NCBI GenBank assembly: GCA_021018995.1 | Contig: CM037590.1 | Span: forward strand, 105,401,097-105,465,096 | Length of the DNA: 64,000 nt | Direction of reading: 5' to 3' | From: Chloranthus sessilifolius | Lineage: Eukaryota; Streptophyta; Magnoliopsida; Chloranthales; Chloranthaceae | In this document: one piece after another, positions 31,996 to 43,864 of the stretch | Layout: each line of letters begins with the position of its first letter | Position numbering within the stretch: position 1 is the first letter of the stretch | Made by a program: the position numbers and the translations under genes | Notes under the pieces: model-generated | Seen by the model: the letters and a program-made list of their open reading frames with translations, nothing else | Databases searched by the model: none | What the model was told of the DNA's origin: nothing

Positions 31996-32261
31996 CACTC
32001 CCAAACCTATGAGGAGTAGTGTCCTCACTGCTTGAAAGACAAAGGGATGAGCAGCAAGAGAAAAATATAGACAGAAAAATAAGGAAAGCAAAATACAGAA
32101 ACAAAATGAGAAAAAGAAAACAGACAATAAAACAGAAAGGCGGCAAGAAAATCATAGTAAAATAGAATAAAGAGAAATCTATTGATGAGACAACAATATG
32201 GACAATGTAAAGGAAAGTGCTGCATAAGAGAATATGCCCAAATGATCCTAACTATACAACT

Positions 32262-33419
32262 CTAATCATCAGACTCCTCTGTAACCTCGGGTGGATCTTT
32301 GAATCGTTTGCCCTTATCTTCCCTCCTAGCAGCAGCAATGGATTGGGACCTTGTGGAGGAAGTTTTTCTAGTCCTGGATGTGGTTTTCTTTGGAGCGTGA
32401 GGCTTAGGCTTGGAAGGGGGCTCCTTAAATTTGATGTCAGGCTTGACTTTGCTAGGCACCTTTGGTGGAGGAGCTGTTTCTAAGGGAGGTGCATCAGGGT
32501 TTAATTCTTTGGAAAGAGCCTTAGCTAACTCCCTGTCAGTCTTTGCAGTTAAGTCCTTCGGCATGGCTGTAATAGTCATCTGATACTTCTGAACTTTGTC
32601 CTATGTTACCCTCAGCTGTGCCTGCAGGGCCTTTATCACATCCTCCTGGCCCTCAACTCTAGTCTTCTCTTGGTTGTATTGCACAATAATTTCCTGCCAA
32701 TCCTTCTTTATCTCTTTCTTCTCCAGCTTGTAAGTCACTTGTAGGAATTTGATGTGATCAAGTAGAGGCTGCCCACAGTAGTTCTCAGTTCAGCCATGCC
32801 TCAAAGTACATCTCTCGTAAAATAGGCACTGGATTGCATGGCTCAGAAGAATGTACAGTAAGGAGGCATGGGGGTAGAAGAAGCAAGTAAGATGGGCTGA
32901 TCAGCAAGGAAAGTAGGGTCATCCAGCTGTGGAGGGGGAATGGATGATGGCATAGGTGGGGTAGAAGGAAAGGAAATGGGCTGGGAAAATCAACCTCAGG
33001 TGGAAGGTCGGTTTGGGTGGATTTATTGGTAAAGGCAGGGAGAGGAATTTTGGGGAAAAGGTCAGTTGAGATTAAGGGGTGTGGAGAAGGTGGGGCAGTG
33101 GTGATGTGGATGGGTGAAGGGATGTCAGGTTGTTTGGCTGGTCGGGTTAAAATTTGTAAAGTGGAATTGATGGCGAGAACAGTGGAAGGAATGGAGACTT
33201 GGTTTTGGAGTGTGGAGTTCATGGCTTGAAGTGCAGCCTCAATTGATGATTGGATTTGGGTGTTGGCTAGCACTTGGGATTGGAGGGAAAGTAAAAGGTT
33301 TAGGATTTGAGATAAAGGATTTGGTGTGACAGGGGCTATGGGTTGGATTGGGGGAATTGGTTGGAAAGAGGAAGTGTGGGTATGGTCACAAGGTGGGGTT
33401 GATGAGGGCTTTCATAGCT
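32262..33419 (-). pseudogene. ORF2 C-terminal remnant, array unit 0
   Basis: Minus strand begins at the junction with LTR U1 (33419). Proline/serine/threonine-rich sequence carries the repeated phrase NKSTQTDLPPEVDF (compare NTSTQTDPIPFPS in the plus-strand ORF2), preceded by an SLQSQ-type coiled-coil stretch (LANTQIQSSIEAALQAMNS). It ends with KDLTAKTDRELAKALSKEL, a lysine/proline-rich tail and DPPEVTEESDD, stop at 32262. Frameshifts split it near 32790 and 32580. The first roughly 400 codons of ORF2 are missing because the LTR is joined directly. Confidence 0.65.
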
Positions 33420-35639
33420 TATTATTCTGCCCACCTTACAATTATTATATGATTAAAACAGCAAATTAACTGTACAAATTACAGCAATATTGAATCAAAG
33501 CAAGCGGCCAATCCTGCAAGAATCAGGGCTGCTGTATCAAGTTTTAAAAGGTAAGTAAGGGCATGTCCACAGGGAAATGGGTTCTAAAGGATGGTAAATC
33601 TCCAGATCTATGGTAGATCTAGCACTCTATCCTAGTTTAAACAAAACTAAAGCAGGAAAGAGGAGATGTTTTATGGTTTTGTCACTTTAGATACGAATTA
33701 CAAAAGATAAATGCTATTGATCCAGATCTAATCAAACCTAGAGATCAGTGGAGATATAGAAAGGATGAAAAATCAAAAGGGTGAGAACAGCAGCTAGGAG
33801 TCCTCGTCTTTTACTAAAAATCAAAGGAATCAATGGCAGTGCATAGCATAGATTTGCTACAATCCTCCATCTGGCTACAAGCACCCCATTTCTAGCAGAT
33901 GCAAGGTATAAGAATTCAATTTTGACCAAAGAACTGAAGCTATCCTAAGGCTATGATCTGTCCACTCTAATGGTCACAGACCATCCCAGAGATTGTTCCA
34001 CTCCAAGCATCTTGATTAGAACAGGAAAGCTATTACAGATGCTGCGAATGCCAGTCTACCAGCTCTCTATTTGTGGCTTGCATCCCCAGGAGTATCTGAC
34101 CCAGGGAAATCAAATACGAAAAAGTGAAATGTAGATCAAAATCACCTTTAAAATCCACAATTACATTGCAATCATAAAACTTACAATCCTATTATACTCA
34201 GATCTGCAATCTGTGAAATATACAATCCATTACATGCCTTTGAAACTCTCAATTTATAGCTCTAGACCTCACCCTAACTACTAAGAAGAGTTTAGCCACT
34301 CATGATTGACTAAAGAGAGAATGGGAGGAGGAAGAAGGTGGGAAAATTTGGAGGGAAAAATATGGAACTCGCGCTAAGCTCTGGTTCTCTCAAATTCTGG
34401 ATGGTTGTTCTATATTTTCTTCAAGCTTTTATACTCTACTCTTCTGTCCTCAGATCCATTTTAGCCAATCAGAGCACAAGGGAATAATTCAATTTTTTGG
34501 GCTGCTGATGTGGCCGATTTCTCTTCTAGAAGCTCTCTCCCATTGGCTCTCAACTGGCAAATACACAGGAAGTAGTTAAGGTTTCCATCGTGTCCAACTA
34601 TGTGCCAAAAATACCCCTAGGGGTCATTGAAATGCCTTGGAATTCATGCACAGAATTTTGGAAGTGGCAGTTGCTAGAGAAACACGCTGAGCAGTTGCCA
34701 AAATAAGTGTCGAGAGGTTCAGGGAACCTCTCGACAGGTTTTTGGTTACTTTAGGTTCACATCGATAGGTTGCAATGGCTTTCGACAGCTTCATAGACTT
34801 CTCGACAGGATTTAAGTAGCTAGTCGACAGGACTGAAGTAGCTCTCGATAGGATTGAAGATTCCTCGACAGGCTGATGAAGATCCTGTCGACAGCATGGG
34901 AGAACATCTAGAGAGGTTGATGTGAACTTGTAGATAGGATTGAAGGCTTATGTCTTCCTTTTGTTCAGTTCCTCACTCATCCTCTCGACAGGTTATAGAC
35001 AATCCTGTCGACTTGTTATACATTCTCTAGTGAAGTGCTTGACAGGTTGTCTCAATCCTCGCGAGAAGGAACGTAGCTTCAGGTAAGTTAACGATAGGTT
35101 ATCTTGCACTGCTTGACAGGTTTAGTTAGACCTCGCGATAAGTATCTGGAACCTCTCGACGTATTTTGCACCTTGAAGTATCCTCTCAACAGGATCCACA
35201 GTTGCATCTCTAACCTCTCGGTGGGTGCTGAAATCTCTCGAGATCCTCATCTCTTCCCTCAGTACCTCTTGATAGCTTCATTCCTTGCTCTCAGAACTTC
35301 TCGACAGGTGCTGGGGAGCTCTCGATAGCTTCATAGAACCTCGCGACTACTTATTTTCAATGCTTTCACAACTGGCACACATCTTGGGTGTGCTGTTCTT
35401 CCTTTATTCACCACTCAGCAACTCCTTAGTAGGTTCAACTTTCTACCTTGTAGCTGGACTTGGTCTCAGGCCTTTCCAAATGGGTATCACAGTGTTTCTT
35501 GGGCTCTTTTAAGTGGAAGTCTGTATTAAGCTTGTAATTTATTGCTTAACTATAAAATATACTCAAAATACATTATTAGTCAGCTCAAGGGTCCACCAAA
35601 GGTTAGGAGGTGAAAAATGGTATTTCTCACTGCTTAACA
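33420..35639 (-). repeat. LTR U1 of the tandem array
   Basis: Minus strand: starts TGTTAAGCAGTG at 35639 and ends AGAATAATA at 33420, 2.22 kb; the last CA has become TA. TATA is the reverse complement of 34426-34433. The TCGACAGG array is at 34705-35345. The adjoining sequence at 33419 is ORF2, not PBS and gag. Confidence 0.8.
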
Positions 35640-37282
35640 CGCCCATAAACCTAAGCTTTGCTAGTCCCTGAGCAAAGGAGAAGGTAAAAACAATTATTAA
35701 AAATGAAAATGCCACTTTTGTAGGGAACACAAATGCATTTAGCATATGCATCAAGCCTTTTAAACCCTTAGGTGATCCCTAGTGGAGGAGTGAAGTCTCC
35801 TACGGGTTTACAGTGAAGTTACCCACAAAAGGCTCCAATAAAATCAGTTAATAACAGTGCAACATATTAAAACAAAATTTAAGCAATATAAATTTCATTT
35901 CACACCTTGTCCATTCAGTTTTAGAGGATTCTTAGCAAAAACAAGACAATTTAAAACTAAAATTCTGTTGTAATTAGTTCACAATCAATCAGCTCATGTC
36001 AAGGTATTTTGTATGAAAATTAATGCACAACTTACCTACAAATTGAGAATCATGTTCAGGTAATGCCCCCATCAATCCTAATTTCTGACCCAAAGCTCAC
36101 CATGGTTGTCTCTCTCAATAAAAGTAGAAGGGCGTATCAATTCACACAGCTCAAGAGAGTTACAGCCCTCAAATAGGACTACAACCATGAGCATAGGCAT
36201 TGCTCAAATTTCTGAAATTTTCTAACTCTTTTCACCATAGATTAAACAGATTCTCATCTCCACATGACATCTCAATCCATTTTCAGATCAATAAAGTCTT
36301 TTTATTGGGTTGTAATGTGGCTTATGGGTGAAGTTTATAAAGAATGAAAGGGTGGAATGGGATTTAAAATTGAGAAATTATAGTAAAGTAAGGAGGTGAC
36401 ATGTACACCTTCATTTCAGCACAGACTTCATCTACTTCTTGAATTTTCATATTTGAAGTGGCCAGTTTCTAATCTTCTTTTTCAAAATATCGAATGAAAT
36501 GACTTCTCTCTTATTGCTCTTTTGTTTTGCTTTTTCTATTTTTCTTTTCTTTTTGTATGCTTTTTCTCTTTCTTTCTTTTTTTTTCTTTTTTCTATTTTC
36601 TTTTTCATTGGCTGAAATGCCACAATTGTACTTCTGATACACAACTGCCATCAAATGTGTTTTCTTCTCTTTTAACCAACTATCTAGCCTTGCTCCTTTA
36701 ACCTCACTTCTCCTTCCATTTCCTTATTTCTCAGATTGAGGGTGAACTGAAACAGGTCAAGAGGTTTTGGGCTCAACTTTTCTGGTTTTCATCAAAGAAA
36801 AATTGGGAATTTCAAGGCTCGAAAAGTGTGTATCAAGGGCAGTTTAAAGGTGGGAAATTTTTAAGCTCAACTATCCAAGGGATGACCTTACTTCATGTCC
36901 TAAATGTCTTGAGTGCTGTCAAACTATTTCAACTTGGATTTGCCTAACTTCTAGTGAGCAGAGGTAGATCCAATCTATCCTTAGAGTAGAAAAAATTACC
37001 AAGACACTCTTCAAAGAAAATTTTTTCAGGCCCAAATCTCACTGGGTATGGTCTTTCATTAGACTTCTGGGTTATATCCTCACAATTTCCTCTCTTCTCA
37101 GGTTCACTAAGCATTGATTTTTGAAGAATTCCTGACATTTGCTTCATAAAAATGTTAGAACTATCACATGTTCTAGTTTTAAAAACATTTAAATTTCCTC
37201 TATATATAAAATATCAGGTGCAAAATTATTTTATTTCCTCAATTTCTGTTAAAACCTTACTGCACTACCATTAACTACTCAT
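35640..37282 (-). other. PPT and conserved 3' non-coding block, array unit 1
   Basis: Same content and order as 30348-31981. The purine tract at the LTR edge reads TTTATGGGCG, a decayed form. T-rich run at 36520-36610; C run at 37299-37306. Confidence 0.7.
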
Positions 37283-37537
37283 TGGCAGACCTGCCACACC
37301 CCCCCCAAACCTATGAGGAGCAGTGTCCTCACGCCTTGAAAGACAAAGGGATGAGTGGCAAGAGAAAAATATAGACAGAAAAACAAGGAAAGCAAGCAGA
37401 CAATAAAACAGAAAGGCAGCAAGAAAATCATAGTAAAATAGAATAAAGAGAAATCTATTGATGAGACAACAATATAGACAATGTCAAGGAAAGTGCCCTA
37501 CAAGAGATTATGCCAAAACGATCCTAACTATACAACT

Positions 37538-38696
37538 CTAATCATCAGACTCCTCTGTTACCTCGGGTGGATCTTTGAGTCCTTTGCCCTTATCTTCCCT
37601 CCTAGCAGCAACAATGGATTGGGACCTTGTGGAGGAAGTTTTTCTAGTCCTGGATGTGGTTTTCTTTGGAGGGGGAGGCTTAGGCTTGGAAGGGGGCTCC
37701 TTAAATTTGATGTCAGGCTTGACTTTGCTAGGCGCCTTTGGTGGAGGAGCTGCTTCCAAGGGAGGTGCTTCGGGGTTTAGTTCTTTGGAAAGAGCCTTAG
37801 CTAACTCTCTGTCAGTCTTTGCAGTTAAGTCCTTCTGCATGGCTGCAATAGTCAGCCCATACTCCTGATCTTTGTCCCGTGTTACCCTCAGCTGTGCCTG
37901 TAGGGCCTTTATCACATCCTCCTGGCCCTCAACTCTAGTCTTCTCTTGGTTGTATTGCACAATAATTTCCTGCCAATCCTTCTTTATCTCTTTCTTCTCC
38001 AGCTTGTAAATCACTTATAGGAATTTGATGTGATCAAGCAGAGGCTACCCACAGTAGTTCTCAGTTCAGCCATGCCTCAAAGTACATCTCTCGTAAAATA
38101 GGCACTGGATTGCATGGCTCAGAAGAGTGTACAGTAAGGAGGCATGGGGGTAGAATAAGCGGGTAAGATGGGCTGATCAGCAAGGAAAGTAGGGTCATCC
38201 AGCTGTGGAGGGGGAATGGATGATGGCATGGGTGGGGTAGAAGGAAAGGAAATGGGTTGGGAAAAATCAACCTCAGGTGGAAGGTCGGTTTGGGTGGATT
38301 TATTGGTAAAGGTAGGGAGAGGAATTTCGGGGAAAAGGTCAGCTGAGGTTAAGGGGTGTGGAGAAGGTGGGGCAGTGGTGATGTGGATGGGTGAAGGGAA
38401 GTCAGGCTGTTTGGATGGTTGGGTAAAAATTTGTAAAGTGGAATTGATGGCGAGCACAGTGGAAGGAATGGAGGCTTGGTTATGGAGTGTGGAGTTCATG
38501 GCTTGAAGTGTGGCCTCAATTGATGATTAGATTTGGGTGTTGGCTAGCACTTGGGATTGGAGGGAAAGTAAAAGGTTTAGGATTTGAGGTAAAGGATTTT
38601 GTGTGACAGGGGCTATGGGTTGGATTGGGGGAATTGGTTGGAAAGAGGAAGTGTGGGTATGGTCACAAGGTGGGGTGGATGAGTGCTTTCACAGCT
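37538..38696 (-). pseudogene. ORF2 C-terminal remnant, array unit 1
   Basis: The best preserved copy. An open frame of 158 codons (38014-37538) begins YKLEKKEIKKDWQEIIVQYN, continues VIKALQAQLRVTRDKDQEYG (coiled-coil-like heptads), then DLTAKTDRELAKALSKEL, a K/P-rich tail (KEPPSKPKPPPPKKTTSRTR) and EVTEESDD with stop. Upstream, 38499-38119 gives the P/S/T-rich part with NKSTQTDLPPEVDF. The parts are separated by a stop near 38015. The same LTR junction as in units 0 and 2 truncates the N-terminus. No enzymatic motif is visible. Confidence 0.68.
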
Positions 38697-40915
38697 TATT
38701 ATTCTATCTACCTGGCAATTATTATATGATTAAAACAACAGATTAACTATACAAATTATAGCAATGTTGAATCAAGGCAAGCAACCAGACCTGCAAGAAT
38801 CAGGGTTGTTGTATCAAGTTTTAAAAGGTAAGTACGGGTATGTCCATAGGGAAATGTGTTATAAAGGATGGTAAATCTCCAGATCTATGGTAGATCTGGC
38901 ACACTATCTTAGTTTAAACTAAACTAAAGCAGGAAAGAGGAGAGGTTTTATGGTTTTGTCACTTTAGATACAAATTACAAAAGATAAATGCTATTGATCC
39001 TGAGCTAATCAAACCCAGAGGTAAGTGGGGTTATAGAAGGGATGAATAATCAAAAGGGTGAGAACAGCAGCTAGGAGTCCTTGTCTTTTACTGAAAATCA
39101 AAGGAATCAATGGCAGTGCATAAGATAGATTTACTACAATCTTCCATCTGGCTACAAGCACCCCATTTCTGGTAGAGGCAAGGTATAAGAATTTAATTTT
39201 GAACAAAGAACTGAAGCTATCCCAAGGCTATGATCTGTCCACTTTAATGGTCACAGACCATTTCAGAGATTGTTCAACTCCAAGGATCTTGATTAGAACA
39301 GGAAAGTTATTACAGATGCTGCGAATGCCAGTCTACCAGCTCCCCATTTGTGGCTTGCATCCCCAAGAGTATCTGACCTAGGGAAATCAAATACGAAAAA
39401 GTGAAATGTAGATCAGAATCACCTTTAAAATCCACAATTACATTACAATCATAAAACTTACAATCCTATTATACTTAGATCTGTAATCTGTGAAATATAC
39501 AATCCTTTACAAGCCTTTGAAACTCTCAATTTATAGCTCTAGACCTCACCCTAACTACTGAGAAGAGTTTAGCCCCTCGTGATTGACTAAAGAGAGAATG
39601 GGAGGAGGAAGGAGGAAGAATTGGGAGGGAAAAATATGGATCTCGCGCTAAGCTCTGATTCTCTCAAATTCTGGATGGTTGTTCTATATTTTCTTCAAGC
39701 TTTTATACTCTCCTCTTCTATCCTCAGATTCATTTAAGCCAATCAGAGTGCAAGGGAATAATTCTATTTTTTGGGCTGCTGATGTGGCCGATTTCTCTTC
39801 TAGAAGCTCTCTCCCATTGGCTCTCAACTGGCAAATACACAGGAAGTAGTTAAGGTTTCCATGTGTGTCCAACTATGTGCCAAAAATACCCCTAGGGGTC
39901 ATTGAAATGCCTTGGAATTCATGCACAGAATTTTGGAAGTGGCAGTTATTGGAGAAACATGCTGAGAAGTTGCTAAAATGAGTGTCGAGAGGTTCAGGGA
40001 ACCTCTCGACAGGTTTTGGGTCTACTTTAGGTTGACATAGATAGGTTGCATTGGCTTTCGACAGCTTTGCAGACTTCTCGACAGGATTGAAGTAGCTAGT
40101 CGACAGGACTGAAGTAGCTCTCGATAGGATTGAAGATTCCTCGACAAGTTGATGAAGATCCTGTCGACAGCTTGGGAGAACATCTGGAGAGGTTGATGTG
40201 AACTTGTAGATAGGATTGAAGGCTTATGTCTTCCTTCTGTCCAGTTCCTCACTCATCCTCTCGACAGGTTATAGACAATCCTATTGACTTGTTATACATT
40301 TTGCAGTGAAGTGCTCGACAGGTGGGCTCAATCCTCGCGAGAAGGAATGTAGCTTCAGGTAAGTTGTCGATAGGTTATCTTGCACTGCTCGACAGGTTTA
40401 GTTAAACCTCGTGATAACTATCTGGAACCTCTCGACATCTTCTATACCTTGAAGTATCCTCTCGACAAGATCCACAGTTGCATCTCTAACCTCTCGGTGG
40501 GTGCTGAAATCTCTCAAGATCTTCATCTCTTCCCTCAGTACCTCTTGATAGCTTCATTCCTTGCTCTCAGAACTTCCCGACAGGTGTTGGGGAGCTCTCG
40601 ATAGCTTCACAGAACCTTGCAACTACTTATTTTCAATGCTTTCACAGCTGGCACACATCTTGGGTGTGCTGTTCTTCCTTTATTCACCACTTATCAACCC
40701 CTTAGTAGGTTCAACTTTCTTCCTAGTAGTTGGACTTGGTCTCATGCCTTTCCAAATGGGTAGCAAAGTGTTTCTTAGGCTCTTTTAAGTGAAAGTCTGT
40801 ATTAAGCTTGCAATTTATTGCTTAACTATAAAATATACTCAAAATACATTATTAGTCAACTCAAGGGTCCACCAAAGGTTAGGAGGTGAAAAATGGTATT
40901 TCTCACTGCTTAACA
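38697..40915 (-). repeat. LTR U2 of the tandem array
   Basis: Starts TGTTAAGCAGTG at 40915 and ends AGAATAATA at 38697, 2.22 kb on the minus strand. TATA is the reverse complement of 39700-39707, array at 39983-40620. It is close to U1 along its whole length. Confidence 0.8.
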
Positions 40916-42432
40916 CACCCATAAACCTAAGCTTTGCTAGTCCTTGAGCAGAGGAGAAAGTAAAAACAAATATTAAAAATGAAAATGCCACTTTTGTAGG
41001 GAACACAGATGCATTTAGCATATGCATCAAGCCTTTTAAACCCTTAGGTAATCCCTAGCGGAGGAGTGAAGTCTTCTAAGGGTTTTGCAGTGAAGTTACC
41101 CACAAACTTCTCCAATAAAATCAGTTAATAACAGCGCAGCATGTTAAAACAACATTTAAGCAATATAAAATTCATTCCACACCTTATCCATTCAGTTTCA
41201 GAGGATTCTCAGCAAAAACGAGAAAATTAAAAACTAAAATTCTGCTGTAATAAGTTCACAATCAGTCAGCTCATGTTAAGGTATTTTGTATGAAAATTAA
41301 TGCACAGCTTACTCTCAAATTGAGAATCATGTTCAGGTAATGCCTCCATCAATCCTAATTTCAGGCCCAAAGCTCACCAGGGTTGTCTCTCTCAATAAAA
41401 GTAGAAGGGAGTATCAATTCACACAGCTTAAGAGTAGTTACAGCCCTCAAATAGGACTGCAACTATGGGCATAGGCATTGCTCCAATTTCTGAAATTTTC
41501 TAACTCTTTTCACCATAGATTAAATAGATTCTCATCTCCACATGACAGCTCAATCCATTTTAACAGTCTTCATCTACTTCTTGAATTTTCAGATTTGAAG
41601 TGGCCAGTTTCTAATCTTCTTTTTTAAAATATCGAATGAAATGACTTCTCTCTTATTTCTCTTTTGTTTTGTTTTTTCTATTTTTCTTTTCTTTTTGTTT
41701 TGTTTTTTCTATTTTTCTTTTCTTTTTGTATGCTTTTTCTCTTTTTTATTTTTTTTTCATTGGCTGAAATGCCACAACTATACTTCTGATACACAACTGC
41801 CATCAAATGTGTTTTCTTCTCTTTTAACCAACTATCTAGCCTTACTCCTTTAACCTCACTTTTCCTTCCATTTCCTGATTTCTCAGATTGAGGGTGAACT
41901 GAAATAGGTCAAGATGTTTTGGGTTCAACTTTTCTGGTTTTCATCAAAGAAAAATTAGGAATTTCAATGCTCAAAAAGTGTGTATCAAGGGTAGTTAAAG
42001 GTGGGAAATATTTAAGCTCAACTATCCAAGGGATGACCTTACTTCATGTCCTAAATGTCTCTAGTGCTGTCAAACTGTTTCAACATAGATTTTCCTAACT
42101 TCTAGTGAGTAGAGGTAGATCCAATCAATCCTTAGAGCAGAAAAAATTACCAAGACACTCTTCAAAGAAAAAATTTTCAGGCCCAAATCTCACTGGGTAT
42201 GGTCTTTCATTAGACTTCTGGGGTATATCCTCACAATTTCCTCTCTTCTCAGGTTCACTAAGCATTGATTTTTGAAGAATTCCTGACATTTGCTTCATGA
42301 AAATATTAGAACTATCACATGTTCCAGTTTTAAAAACTTTAAATTTCCTCTATATATAAAATATCAGGTGCGAAATTATTTTATTTTCTCAATTTCTGTT
42401 AAAACCTTACTGCACTACCATTAACTACTCAT
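40916..42432 (-). other. PPT and conserved 3' non-coding block, array unit 2
   Basis: Same block as units 0 and 1. About 80 bases corresponding to 36285-36415 are missing near 41560, and a TTTTGTTTTG-type T-rich segment is duplicated near 41660-41720. Confidence 0.7.
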
Positions 42433-42712
42433 TGGCAGACCTGCCACCCCCCCAAACCTATGAGGAGCATTGTTCTCACGGCTTGAAAGACAAAGGGATG
42501 AGTGGCAAGAGAAAAACATAGAGAGAAAAACAAGGAAAGCAAAATACACAATCAAAATGAGGAAAAGAAAGCAGACAATAAAACAGAAAGGCAGCAAGAA
42601 AATCATAGTAAAATAGACTAAAGAGAAATCAACTAATAAGACAACAATATGGACAATGTCAAGGAAAGTTTTCTACAAGAAATCATGCCAAAAAGATCCT
42701 AACTGTACAACT

Positions 42713-43864
42713 CTAATCATCTGACTCCTCTATAACCTCAGGTGGATCTTTGAGTCCTTTGCCCTTTTCTCCCCTCCTAGCAGCAGCAGTGGATTGGGAC
42801 CTTGTGGAGGAATTTTTTCTAGTCCTGGATGTGATTTTCTTTAGAGGGGGAGGCTTAGGCTTCGAAGGGGGCTCCTTAAATTTGATGTCAGGCTTGACTT
42901 TGTTAGGCGCCTTTGGTGGAGGAGCTGTTTCCAAGGGAGGTGCATCAGGGTTTAATTCTTTGGAAAGAGCCTAAACTAACTCCATGTCAGTCTTTACAGT
43001 TAAGTCCTTCTGCATGGCTGCAATAGTCAGCCTATACTCCTGAACTTTGTCTTGTGTTACCCTCAGTTGTGCCTGCAGGGCCTTTATCACATTATCCTGG
43101 CTCTTAGCTCTAGTCTTCTCCTGGTTGTATTGCACCATAATTTCCTATCAACCCTTCTTTATCTCTCTATTCTCCAGCTTGTAAGTCACTTGTAGGAATT
43201 TGATGTGATCAATTAGAGGCTGCCTCACAGTGGTTCTCAGGTCAGCCATGCCTCGAAGTACATCTCTCGTAATATAGGCATTGGATTGCATGGCTCAGAG
43301 GAGTGTACTGTAAAGAGGCATGGGAAGTAGGTAAGATGGGCTGATCAACAAGGAAAGTAGGGTAATCCAGCTGTGGAGGGGGAATGGATGATGGCATGGG
43401 TGGGGTAGAAGGAAAGGAAATGGGCTAGGAAAAATCACCCTCAGGTGGAAGGTCAGTTTGGGTGGATTTATTGGTAAAGGTGGGGAGAGGAATTTCGGGG
43501 AAAAAGTCAGCTAAGATTAAGGGGTGTGGAGAAGGTGGGGCAGTGGTGATGTGGATGGGTGAAGGGATGTCAGGCTGTTTGGATGGTTGGGTTAAAATTT
43601 ATAAAGTGGAATTGATGGCGAGTATAGTGGAAGGAATGGAGGCTTGGTTTTAGAGTATGGAGTTCATGGCTTGAAGTGTGGCCTCAATTGATGATTGTGT
43701 TTGGGTGTTGGCCAGCACTTGGGATTGGAGGGAAGGTAAAAGGTTTAGGATTTGAGGTAAAGGGTTAGGTGTGACAGGGGCTGTGGGTTGGATTGGGGGA
43801 ATTGGTTGGAAAGAGGAAGTGTGGGTATGGTCACAAGGTGGGGTGGATGAGTGCATTCATAGCT
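42713..43864 (-). pseudogene. ORF2 C-terminal remnant, array unit 2
   Basis: Minus-strand frame from the U3 junction: HSSTPPCDHTHTSSFQP, LPSLQSQVLANTQTQSSIEA, then P/S/T-rich sequence and the tail APNKVKPDIKFKEPPSKPKP to EVIEESDD, stop at 42713. Several stops and frameshifts (near 43650, 43435, 42975) make this more decayed than unit 1. HTHTSSFQP aligns with HAPTSPFQPVPSSSHTP of the plus-strand ORF2 (about 57560), which locates the truncation point. Confidence 0.62.

Noticed and set aside
37575..38506. Plus-strand frames opposite ORF2 remnants (also 33017, 42750, 43462)
   Set aside because: Shadows of the P/S/T-rich minus-strand ORF2; glycine/valine/tryptophan-rich mirror composition.
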